From positions 1 to 13,284 of the forward strand of contig CAMLJW010000103.1 of assembly GCA_946480485.1 (NCBI GenBank): a stretch of DNA of 13,284 nt, given 5' to 3'. Below the pieces are notes generated by a model. It did no database searches, was not told where the DNA came from, and was given only the letters and a program-made list of their open reading frames with translations. Origin of the DNA: an uncultured Streptomyces sp. (lineage in GTDB: Bacteria > Actinomycetota > Actinomycetes > Streptomycetales > Streptomycetaceae). Position numbers and translations under genes: made by a program. Below are positions 7,655 to 13,237 of the stretch, piece after piece. Each line of letters starts with the position of its first letter. Position 1 is the first letter of the stretch.

Positions 7655-7809
7655 TGAACCATGCCGAGCGGCACCTGTGGATGACCAGCTGTTTCACGGG
7701 TTCGTGGAGTGCCAGGGCAGGAGGCTGCACCGCCACCTGCTGGACCTGAACCAGCCCTTTCATCAGGTGAACCAGGGCATCAATGTCCTCGCTGAAGCCG
7801 TACCGGCGT

Positions 7810-7827
7810 GTACGGCACGTACGGCAC
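7810..7827 (+). repeat. Tandem 9-bp repeat upstream of fabG
   Basis: The unit gtacggcac occurs twice head to tail (7810-7818 and 7819-7827), 16 bases before the inverted repeat at 7843. Together they make a compact cluster of repeat elements in the fabG upstream region. Confidence 0.5.
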
Positions 7828-7842
7828 TCGGAACCCGACAAG

Positions 7843-7861
7843 GCGTGGGTACACCCCACGC
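7843..7861. promoter_or_regulatory. Operator-like inverted repeat upstream of fabG
   Basis: gcgtggg and cccacgc form perfect 7-bp arms around tacac. It lies about 200 bases before the fabG start in the divergent region. It is a candidate regulator site; the regulator cannot be named from the sequence. Confidence 0.4.
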
Positions 7862-8056
7862 GACGTAGGCACATGTCGCGGCCTGCCGAGACCACCCCAG
7901 TGCCCCGGCAACTGTAGAGACCCGACAGGAGGCGGACGGACCCACTGTCGGTGCCCGAAGGTCCCCGAACCGCGGCGGACCGATAGGTTTCGAGGGAAGC
8001 CGCCTGCCCTCCACGGTGCGGGCGGTGTACCAGACCGCTATCGAAAGGGTGATCCG

Positions 8057-8773
8057 TTGAGCCGCTCGGTTCTCGTCACCGGAGGAAACCGGGGCATCGG
8101 CCTCGCCATCGCCCGCGCCTTCGCCGACGCGGGCGACAAGGTCGCGATCACGTACCGCTCGGGGGAACCCGAAGCCCTTCAGAAAGAAGGGTTCCTCGCC
8201 GTCAAGTGCGACATCACCGACACCGAACAGGTGGAGCAGGCCTACAAGGAGATCGAGGCCGAGCACGGTCCGGTCGAGGTGCTGATCGCCAACGCCGGCG
8301 TCACCAAGGACCAGCTGCTGATGCGGATGTCCGAGGACGACTTCACGTCCGTTCTCGACACCAACCTCACCGGCACCTTCCGCGTCGTGAAGCGTGCCAA
8401 CCGCGGCATGCTGCGGGCCAAGAAGGGCCGCGTCGTCCTCATCTCGTCGGTCGTCGGGCTGTACGGCTCGCCCGGGCAGGCGAACTACGCCGCTTCCAAG
8501 GCTGGCCTGGTGGGCTTCGCGCGCTCACTCGCCCGTGAGCTCGGCTCGCGCAACATCACCTTCAATGTCGTCGCGCCCGGCTTCGTCGACACCGACATGA
8601 CCAGGGTGCTCACCGACGAGCAGCGCGAGGGCATCGTGAAGCAGGTTCCGCTCGGCCGGTACGCGCAGCCCGGGGAGATCGCCGCGACGGTGCGGTTCCT
8701 CGCCTCTGACGACGCCTCGTACATCACTGGAGCCGTCATCCCGGTTGACGGCGGACTGGGAATGGGTCACTGA
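8057..8773 (+). CDS. fabG: 3-oxoacyl-[acyl-carrier-protein] reductase FabG
   Basis: FabG uses NADPH to reduce 3-oxoacyl-ACP to 3-hydroxyacyl-ACP in the dissociated (type II) fatty acid synthase. The 238-residue short-chain dehydrogenase shows the cofactor motif TGGNRGIG (8-15), NAG in IANAGVT, and the catalytic set S131, Y144 and K148 (NYAASKAG). It ends in ITGAVIPVDGGLGMGH. The start is TTG at 8057, giving (M)SRSVLVTGG; AAAGGGTGAT lies directly upstream and matches the 16S tail, while no ATG or GTG in this frame fits the family. fabI follows after five bases. The pair corresponds in order to mabA-inhA of mycobacteria and, as I recall, to the fabG/fabI pair characterised in Streptomyces coelicolor. 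Confidence 0.95.
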   Translation: MSRSVLVTGGNRGIGLAIARAFADAGDKVAITYRSGEPEALQKEGFLAVKCDITDTEQVEQAYKEIEAEHGPVEVLIANAGVTKDQLLMRMSEDDFTSVLDTNLTGTFRVVKRANRGMLRAKKGRVVLISSVVGLYGSPGQANYAASKAGLVGFARSLARELGSRNITFNVVAPGFVDTDMTRVLTDEQREGIVKQVPLGRYAQPGEIAATVRFLASDDASYITGAVIPVDGGLGMGH

Positions 8774-8778
8774 TCACC

Positions 8779-9546
8779 ATGAGTGGAATCCTCGAGGGCA
8801 AGCGCGTTTTGATCACCGGTGTGCTGATGGAGTCCTCCATCGCGTTCCACACCGCGAAGCTGGCCCAGGAGCAGGGCGCCGAGATCATCCTGACCGCCTT
8901 CCCGCGGCCCACGCTGACCGAGCGCATTGCCAGGAAGCTCCCCAAGCCCACCAAGGTCATCGAGCTCGATGTCACCAACGACGAGCACCTGGCGCGCCTC
9001 GCTGACATCGTCGGTGAGGAACTCGGCGGACTCGACGGCGTCGTGCACTCCATCGGATTCGCCCCGCAGGACGCGCTCGGCGGAAACTTCCTCAACACCC
9101 CGTTCGAATCCGTCGCCACCGCCATGCACGTCTCGGCGTACTCCCTGAAGTCGCTGACCATGGCCTGTCTGCCGCTGCTGCAGAACGGCGGCTCAGTCGT
9201 CGGACTCACCTTCGACGCCCAGTTCGCCTGGCCGCAGTACGACTGGATGGGTCCGGCCAAGGCCGCCCTGGAGGCCACCAGCCGCTATATGGCGCGCGAT
9301 CTGGGCAAGCAGAACATCCGCTGCAACCTCATCTCCGCTGGCCCCATCGGCTCCATGGCCGCCAAGTCCATCCCGGGCTTCGGCGAGCTGGCCTCCGTAT
9401 GGGACAGGCGTTCGCCCCTGGAGTGGGACCTCAAGGACCCCGAGCCGGCCGGCCGCGGCGTCGTCGCCCTGCTGAGCGACTGGTTCCCGAAGACGACCGG
9501 TGAGATCATCCATGTGGACGGCGGTCTGCACGCGATCGGTGCGTGA
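8779..9546 (+). CDS. fabI: Enoyl-[acyl-carrier-protein] reductase FabI (InhA-like)
   Basis: FabI carries out the last reduction of each elongation cycle, enoyl-ACP to acyl-ACP, with NADH. The 255-residue product begins MSGILEGKRVLITGVLMESSIAFHTAK. That is the divergent Gly-rich motif of enoyl reductases (as in InhA) rather than TGxxxGIG. The active site is Y154 and K161 in the InhA-like order YDWMGPAK, with the upstream FDAQFAWPQ in place of the InhA active-site loop. The later stretch LISAGPIGSMAAKSIPGF is the substrate-binding loop region, and the chain ends with GEIIHVDGGLHAIGA. It lies five bases after the fabG stop and has only a weak ribosome site, so translation is probably coupled. 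The InhA resemblance makes isoniazid- or triclosan-type inhibitors of interest in principle. Confidence 0.95.
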   Translation: MSGILEGKRVLITGVLMESSIAFHTAKLAQEQGAEIILTAFPRPTLTERIARKLPKPTKVIELDVTNDEHLARLADIVGEELGGLDGVVHSIGFAPQDALGGNFLNTPFESVATAMHVSAYSLKSLTMACLPLLQNGGSVVGLTFDAQFAWPQYDWMGPAKAALEATSRYMARDLGKQNIRCNLISAGPIGSMAAKSIPGFGELASVWDRRSPLEWDLKDPEPAGRGVVALLSDWFPKTTGEIIHVDGGLHAIGA

Positions 9547-9570
9547 CGTCTCCTGAGTGTGTGACGTCAC

Positions 9571-9594
9571 CTGGTGCTCCGGCCGGAGTACCAG
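9571..9594 (+). terminator. Hairpin after the fabG-fabI operon
   Basis: ctggtgctcc and ggagtaccag pair with one G-U around the loop ggcc, 25 bases after the fabI stop. A perfect palindrome gtgacgtcac (9561-9570) sits just before it. There is no T-run, as in many Streptomyces terminators. Confidence 0.6.
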
Positions 9595-9728
9595 GACTGC
9601 TTCGGACTTATGTTGGTACGTTCATGTGTCTAATGAGCGCGATGCGCCCCGTTTCCCGCAGTGCGGGGAGCGGGGCGTCACCCGTTCGGACCACCGACCG
9701 GGCGGTGAGGGAAGTAACTGCGCACTCT

Positions 9729-9782
9729 GGAAGAGGAGTTCCCACGGAAGAGGAGTTCTCCTCCCCAGCACGGCCGAGGAGG
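9729..9782 (+). promoter_or_regulatory. Repeat-built leader with SD-like copies and an anti-SD segment
   Basis: A 13-base repeat ggaagaggagttc occurs at 9729-9741 and 9746-9758 (period 17). The shared core gaggag appears a third time as the real ribosome site (AGGAGG at 9777-9782). The second copy runs into ctcctc, so gaggag-tt-ctcctc (9750-9763) is self-complementary, and ctcctc could pair instead with the ribosome site at 9776-9781. This allows alternative RNA folds controlling the gene at 9791. The folding is inferred, not shown. Confidence 0.4.
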
Positions 9783-9790
9783 TCCACCTT

Positions 9791-10171
9791 GTGCGCTTGT
9801 CCCCGCGCTTCGCTCCGCTGCCGGCCGCGCTGGTTCTCCTGTTCTTGGTGCCTCACGACGCCGCCTCGTACGCCACGAGAACGGCACCCCGCGCGCGCGT
9901 GCCCGTCCTTGTCGACAGTTCCGCCGACAGTTCCGTCGACAGGCCCTTCGGGGCCGAGTGCCGGATCATGGTCGACGGTTCGTATGTGATCGCGTACTGC
10001 CACAACCCGTATCCCGAGGTCGACCGGGTCGGCCTGCACATCGAGTGCGAGCGATGGTGGGACATCGACAGCGACGGGGCGAGGCTCACCGCCGGGCCCG
10101 CACAGACCGTGCGCCTCACCGGCCGCTGCTGGAAGGAAATACGTTCGGCGTGGGTCAGTCACCAGAGGTGA
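9791..10171 (+). CDS. Secreted small four-cysteine protein of unknown function
   Basis: I do not recognise this family. From GTG at 9791 the product has 126 residues. AGGAGG at 9777-9782, eight bases upstream, fixes the start, though the frame is open from further upstream. The N-terminus (M)RLSPRFAPLPAALVLLFL, followed by HDAASYA, reads as a Sec signal peptide with probable cleavage near residue 28. A Ser/Asp/Val linker (VPVLVDSSADSSVDRPFG) precedes a compact domain with four cysteines (AEC, AYC, IEC, GRC) that could form two disulfides, as is common for extracytoplasmic proteins. The domain is rich in aromatic and acidic residues (ECERWWDIDSDG). High GC3 supports coding. It follows the fabI hairpin and seems to be its own transcript. 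Confidence 0.68.
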   Translation: MRLSPRFAPLPAALVLLFLVPHDAASYATRTAPRARVPVLVDSSADSSVDRPFGAECRIMVDGSYVIAYCHNPYPEVDRVGLHIECERWWDIDSDGARLTAGPAQTVRLTGRCWKEIRSAWVSHQR

Positions 10172-10246
10172 CGTTGCGCCCTGGGCGGCTCAGGAACGGA
10201 TAGCTCGCGCCCTCCGTGGTGGCCGTCAGACGCGGCCTTTCGGCAT

Positions 10247-10284
10247 GTCCGCCCTGGCGAGACCCCACAGGTGTCGGGGCGGAC
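10247..10284 (+). terminator. Hairpin between the secreted protein gene and the 38-residue gene
   Basis: gtccgccc (10247-10254) and gggcggac (10277-10284) are perfect arms around a 22-base loop that has further weak pairing (gac with gtc). It could end the upstream transcript; it may also be part of the leader of the gene at 10307, whose start is only 22 bases beyond. Confidence 0.45.
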
Positions 10285-10306
10285 GAAGGATGCGAGACTT
10301 GCCCGT

Positions 10307-10423
10307 ATGCCCGTGCTCGACCCGAATCCCCAGAACGGCCAGAAGAAGATGCTGCTGGTCTTCGGCGCGTTCCTCGCCATTTTCGTGATCATCGGCATCA
10401 TCGCGACGATCGCTTCGCCATGA
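10307..10423 (+). CDS. SGM_5486 family transporter-associated protein (38 residues)
   Basis: This tiny gene encodes MPVLDPNPQNGQKKM followed by one hydrophobic span (about 15-35: LLVFGAFLAIFVIIGIIATI) and the end ASP. The soluble Pro/Asn/Gln-rich start and single membrane helix match the small Streptomyces proteins named SGM_5486 family transporter-associated protein, which as I recall usually lie next to a transporter gene of the CynX/NimT MFS type. No such transporter is present here. The ribosome site is poor: the best purine run, GAAGGA at 10285-10290, is about 16 bases away, so the message may be leaderless or use another signal. Codon use is Streptomyces-like, and the family resemblance makes it real despite its size. 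Confidence 0.8.
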   Translation: MPVLDPNPQNGQKKMLLVFGAFLAIFVIIGIIATIASP

Positions 10424-10430
10424 TCCCTTC

Positions 10431-10470
10431 CGTGGCTCTCCGTGGCTCTCCGTGGTTCTCCGTTGCTCTT
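10431..10470 (+). repeat. Four tandem 10-bp repeats
   Basis: The unit cgtggctctc is present twice exactly (10431-10450), then as cgtggttctc and cgttgctctt (10451-10470). The array begins eight bases after the 38-residue gene and ends just before the small broken gene at 10490. Such an array can change length by slippage. Confidence 0.75.
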
Positions 10471-10489
10471 GGTGACCAGGGGCGGCGTC

Positions 10490-10653
10490 GTGGTCCGGCT
10501 GCCCCGGTGGGCCCTGACTCCGCCCGCGCTCGCCTTCGCCGCACTGCTGTGCTGATACTCGATCCCGCGGACGCGCACGCGGCCGGCGGCGACCCCGCGG
10601 TGGGTCACCTCTTCGAGCGCATCCAGCGGACGGTGCTGCACCAGGTCGCCTGA
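10490..10653 (+). pseudogene. Small membrane protein, apparently frameshifted
   Basis: From GTG at 10490 (AGGGG-type ribosome site at 10478-10482) one frame encodes (M)VRLPRWALTPPALAFAALLC and stops at 10553-10555. From about 10547 the -1 frame continues in the same style, VLILDPADAHAAGGDP then AVGHLFERIQRTVLHQVA, to TGA at 10651-10653. Both parts have high GC3. Restoring one G in ctgctgtgctg (about 10544-10554) joins them as FAALLVLILDPADAH, a smooth membrane helix leading into a short tail, 54 residues in all. This fits a recent one-base deletion, a sequencing error, or less likely a programmed frameshift. I do not recognise the function. The second frame is also open upstream to 10216, but that part is antiframe to the 38-residue gene. 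Confidence 0.45.
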
Positions 10654-10727
10654 TCTCCGGCCCCTATGCCGGGACGGCGAGTCAACTCCCTGCGCCCCAT
10701 GGCATGTTTCATGCGAAGCTGGATCCC

Positions 10728-11246
10728 ATGAGCGTCGCAGAACCCCGCAGGATTGTCCTTTTCCGGCATGCGAAAGCCGACTGGCCCCAGGTGTCCGATC
10801 AGGAGCGGCCGCTCGCTGAGCGGGGCCGCAAGGACGCAGCCGTCGCCGGACGCAAGCTTGCCGACACCGGCGTCCCCTTCGATCTGGCCCTCTGCTCCAC
10901 CGCGGCCCGTACCCGTGAGACTTGGAAACTCGCCGTCCAGGAGCTTCCGCAGCGGCCGAAAACGGTATACGAGGAGCGGCTCTACGAGGCTTCGCCCGGC
11001 CAGCTGATCGCCGTGCTCAACGAAACCCCGGACGACGTGCACAGCGTGCTCCTGATCGGTCACAACCCCGGAGTGCGGGGCCTCGCCGACATCCTGGCGG
11101 GTAGGTCCGAGGGCGACGCCCAGGAGCGGATGGGCCGCCGCGGCTTCCCCGCCGCCGCGTTCGCCGTGCTCACCTTCACCGGCTCCTGGAAGAGCGTGGA
11201 GCCCGGCGTGGGCACGCTGCTCGACTACTGGGCGCCGACCGAGTGA
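10728..11246 (+). CDS. SixA-type histidine phosphatase
   Basis: This is a short phosphoglycerate-mutase-like (histidine phosphatase) protein of 172 residues, the size class of SixA, which in E. coli removes phosphate from phosphohistidine in signalling and phosphotransferase proteins. The signature is LFRHAKADW, with R13 and the nucleophile H14, and a second active-site His at 112 (LLIGHNPGV). Arg61/Arg63 in STAARTRET fit the phosphate pocket. The start MSVAEPRRIVLFRHAK at ATG 10728 is preferred over ATG 10704, which adds FHAKLDP and lacks support. No histidine kinase or PTS gene is adjacent, so the substrate is open; a metabolite phosphatase role is possible. Confidence 0.88.
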   Translation: MSVAEPRRIVLFRHAKADWPQVSDQERPLAERGRKDAAVAGRKLADTGVPFDLALCSTAARTRETWKLAVQELPQRPKTVYEERLYEASPGQLIAVLNETPDDVHSVLLIGHNPGVRGLADILAGRSEGDAQERMGRRGFPAAAFAVLTFTGSWKSVEPGVGTLLDYWAPTE

Positions 11247-11262
11247 CCCCACCCGTACTTGG

Positions 11263-11320
11263 ACGGGCCCGGCACCGCGAGGGATGCTAAGGGCATCCGC
11301 GAGGATGCCGGGCCCGTTTT
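11263..11320. terminator. Nested-hairpin terminator between sixA-type gene and serB
   Basis: Perfect 12-bp outer arms (11263-11274 and 11306-11317) enclose an inner hairpin, ggatgc (11282-11287) with gcatcc (11293-11298), plus a repeated cgcgagg. A T-run (11317-11320) follows on the plus strand. It lies between convergent genes and can stop both transcripts. Confidence 0.88.
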
Positions 11321-11331
11321 ACAGGGGACGC

Positions 11332-12537
11332 TCAGTCCATGTGCATGTCCGCGGCCTCGACCTCTTCACGGGTGACGCCCAGCAGATACAGGACCGTGTC
11401 GAGGAAGGGGAAGTTCACCGCGGTGTGCGCGGCCTCGCGTACGACCGGCTTGGCGTTGAAGGCGACGCCGAGACCGGCCGCGTTCAGCATGTCGAGGTCG
11501 TTCGCACCGTCCCCGATCGCCACGGTCTGGGCGAGCGGTACGCCCGCCTCCGCGGCGAACCGGCGCAGCAGCCGCGCCTTGCCTGCCCGGTCCACGATCT
11601 CGCCGGTGACCTTGCCGGTCAGCTTCCCGTCGACGATCTCCAGCGTGTTGGCCTGGGCGAAGTCGAGCCCGAGCCGCTCCTTGAGATCATCCGTCACCTG
11701 CGTGAACCCGCCCGAGACGACGCCGACTTGGTAGCCGAGCCGCTTCAGCGTTCGGACCAGAGTGCGCGCGCCCGGCGTCAGCCGCACCTCACTGCGCACC
11801 TTGTCCACCACGGAGGCGTCGAGCCCCTCGAGGAGCGCCACGCGCGCGTGCAGCGACTGTTCGAAGTCTAGTTCGCCCCGCATCGCGACCGCCGTCACCT
11901 CGGCGACCTGGTCCTCGCAGCCGGCGTGTGCCGCGAAGAGCTCGATCACCTCGTCCTGGATGAGCGTCGAGTCGACGTCCATCACGATCAGGCGCTGGGC
12001 ACGCCGGTGCAGCCCGGCCGAGACCACGGCGACGTCGACGCCGAGTGCCGCGGACTCGGTCGCCAGGGCGGTCCGCAGCTCCTCGGTCTGCGTACCGGAC
12101 ACGGCGAACTCGACCGCCGTCACCGGGTACTTGGCGAGCCGGAAGATACGGTCGATGTTGCCGCCGGTCGTGGTGATCCGGGCGGCGATCGCAGCCGTCG
12201 ACTCGGCGGTGAGCGGGTGCCCGAGCACGGTGACAAGGGACCGTCCGTGGCCGCGCGGCCGGTTGTCGCCGCGGCCGGAGATGATCTCGGCCTGCAGCTT
12301 CCGGGAGTCCGCCCAGCTGTGCACCGTGGCGCGCAGCTCGCCTTCGACACCGCTCGGCGGCTGGGTCACGAGCGCGCACAGCACGATCCGGCCACGAGTG
12401 ACGACCTGCTCGATGTCGACCACGTCGACCGAGTAGGCGGCGAGGGTGTCGAAGAGTCCGGCCGTGATACCGGGTCGGTCCTTGCCGAAGATCTTGACAA
12501 GGAGAGTGGGAATGTCGGAGGTCTGCGAAGCGCTCAT
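11332..12537 (-). CDS. serB: Phosphoserine phosphatase SerB with two ACT domains
   Basis: SerB hydrolyses O-phosphoserine, the last step of serine synthesis from 3-phosphoglycerate. The 401-residue product begins MSASQTSDIPTLLVKIFGKDRPGITAGL. It has an ACT domain at about 12-85, a second ACT-like region around 102-165 and a HAD phosphatase domain from about 180. HAD motif I is MDVDSTL, with nucleophile D187 and acid D189; motif II is in VSGGFT; motif IV is GDGANDLDML with G342-D343. The two-ACT layout matches mycobacterial SerB2, where ACT domains sense amino acids, so serine feedback is likely. GGTGGG lies seven bases before ATG 12537; an in-frame ATG at 12561 would add only MPDTVGYT. The C-terminus is acidic (EEVEAADMHMD). 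Confidence 0.95.
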   Translation of the reverse strand: MSASQTSDIPTLLVKIFGKDRPGITAGLFDTLAAYSVDVVDIEQVVTRGRIVLCALVTQPPSGVEGELRATVHSWADSRKLQAEIISGRGDNRPRGHGRSLVTVLGHPLTAESTAAIAARITTTGGNIDRIFRLAKYPVTAVEFAVSGTQTEELRTALATESAALGVDVAVVSAGLHRRAQRLIVMDVDSTLIQDEVIELFAAHAGCEDQVAEVTAVAMRGELDFEQSLHARVALLEGLDASVVDKVRSEVRLTPGARTLVRTLKRLGYQVGVVSGGFTQVTDDLKERLGLDFAQANTLEIVDGKLTGKVTGEIVDRAGKARLLRRFAAEAGVPLAQTVAIGDGANDLDMLNAAGLGVAFNAKPVVREAAHTAVNFPFLDTVLYLLGVTREEVEAADMHMD

Positions 12538-12753
12538 GGTATATCCCACCGTATCCGGCACCGAGTGCCTTCCGCCTTCAGGGTCCGTTAGGCGGACAGG
12601 GGGCAGTGGGCGTCAGCCGCACCCGTCCCCCCCGACGAGGCCATGGTTTGCGGCGGGGGCGGGTTTCTTCTGGTCGTGCAGTTCCCCGTGCCCCCGTGGG
12701 TGGGCGCTCCCGCACCCACTTCCATCGCCCCGGGGCGCGAGGCCTCGCCGCCT

Positions 12754-12787
12754 TTCCCGGGGCCTTCCCGGGGGCCTTCCCAGGAGG
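12754..12787 (+). repeat. Degenerate ~11-12-bp tandem repeat
   Basis: The unit ttcccgggg(g)cc recurs about three times (12754-12787), the last copy altered to ttcccaggagg. It lies just upstream of the perfect 10-bp repeat array. Confidence 0.5.
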
Positions 12788-12820
12788 CGGCCGTTCGTCC
12801 GGTGGCGGAGTGGTCCCTCC

Positions 12821-12850
12821 TGGGACGGCCTGGGACGGCCTGGGACGGCC
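12821..12850 (+). repeat. Three perfect 10-bp tandem repeats
   Basis: The unit tgggacggcc occurs three times without change. The period of 10 is not a multiple of three, so a change in copy number would shift any reading frame; this argues against coding here and suggests slippage or a phased binding site. Confidence 0.85.
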
Positions 12851-13168
12851 GTACATGCCGGGCGGATGCCACTCGTCCCCGGGCCTGCAGTTCGTCAGGG
12901 AACCATCCGAGGCAACGCCCAGTCGCACGGCGAAGGAGGACAGCAGCACATCGCCAACTGGCATGGGCCTGCGATCCCGTGCGGTCTCGTAGCTCGTCGG
13001 AAGCCCCCCGATCCGCGCCGCGACGTCTCCACCGCGGATGTCCCCTTCGCGTTGGATTACCACTCTCCGGGCCGGTTTCCACCCCGTCAACGGAATCGGA
13101 CAACTCGCCCGTACTCAGTTTTCACAAGGCCCGACTTTCGGTCAGAGGGCTGAGCCTGGAATAGTTCC

Positions 13169-13190
13169 CCAGGATGTTCGACATCCCTGG
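13169..13190. promoter_or_regulatory. Operator-like inverted repeat before the FHA gene
   Basis: ccaggatgt and acatccctgg pair around tcg with one bulged C, 47 bases before the GTG. An overlapping cctgg/ccagg pair (13155-13173) and a direct repeat ggacaactc (13098-13106 and 13216-13224) surround it. It is a plausible regulator site or leader hairpin. Confidence 0.4.
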
Positions 13191-13237
13191 ACTCCCTGCG
13201 AGGGGGTAACTCGGGGGACAACTCAGTGGGGCATGGA

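Larger units (their letters stand above)
7620..8056. other. Divergent intergenic region between tldD and fabG
   Basis: These 437 bases separate the divergent tldD and fabG starts and must hold both promoters. Visible elements are the operator-like repeat at 7639-7654, an 8-base direct repeat tgaaccag at 7747-7754 and 7768-7775 (21-base period, two helical turns), a tandem gtacggcac pair (7810-7827) and an inverted repeat at 7843-7861. I could not identify convincing -35/-10 boxes or a coding sequence. Both strands have open frames here, but none has a supported start or a recognisable product. Confidence 0.6.
12538..13237. other. Long intergenic region between serB and the FHA gene
   Basis: About 700 bases between divergent starts hold no gene I can support. 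Several frames are open on both strands, but GC3 is about 75% by eye in the best of them, lower than in the neighbouring genes, and none has a good ribosome site. The most protein-like stretch is on the minus strand around 12850-13000 (from ATG 12964: MPVGDVLLSSFAVRLGVASD), followed by Pro/Gly/Lys repeats. The plus strand of the same piece is also open. Short tandem repeats occur at 12754-12787 and 12821-12850. The last 150 bases carry inverted and direct repeats that look like promoter or operator DNA for the gene at 13238. Confidence 0.5.

Noticed and set aside
7620..7895. N-terminal extension of tldD up to 7895
   Set aside because: The 92 extra residues do not resemble TldD, and a good ribosome site supports ATG 7619. 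Some of the stretch reads protein-like (EDIDALVHLMKGLVQVQQ), but I could not assign it.
12578..13090. Minus-strand 170-codon frame upstream of serB
   Set aside because: Its start would be TTG with no clear ribosome site, GC3 is lower than in neighbouring genes, and much of it is Pro/Arg/Gly low complexity over tandem repeats. It is kept only as an open question in the findings.
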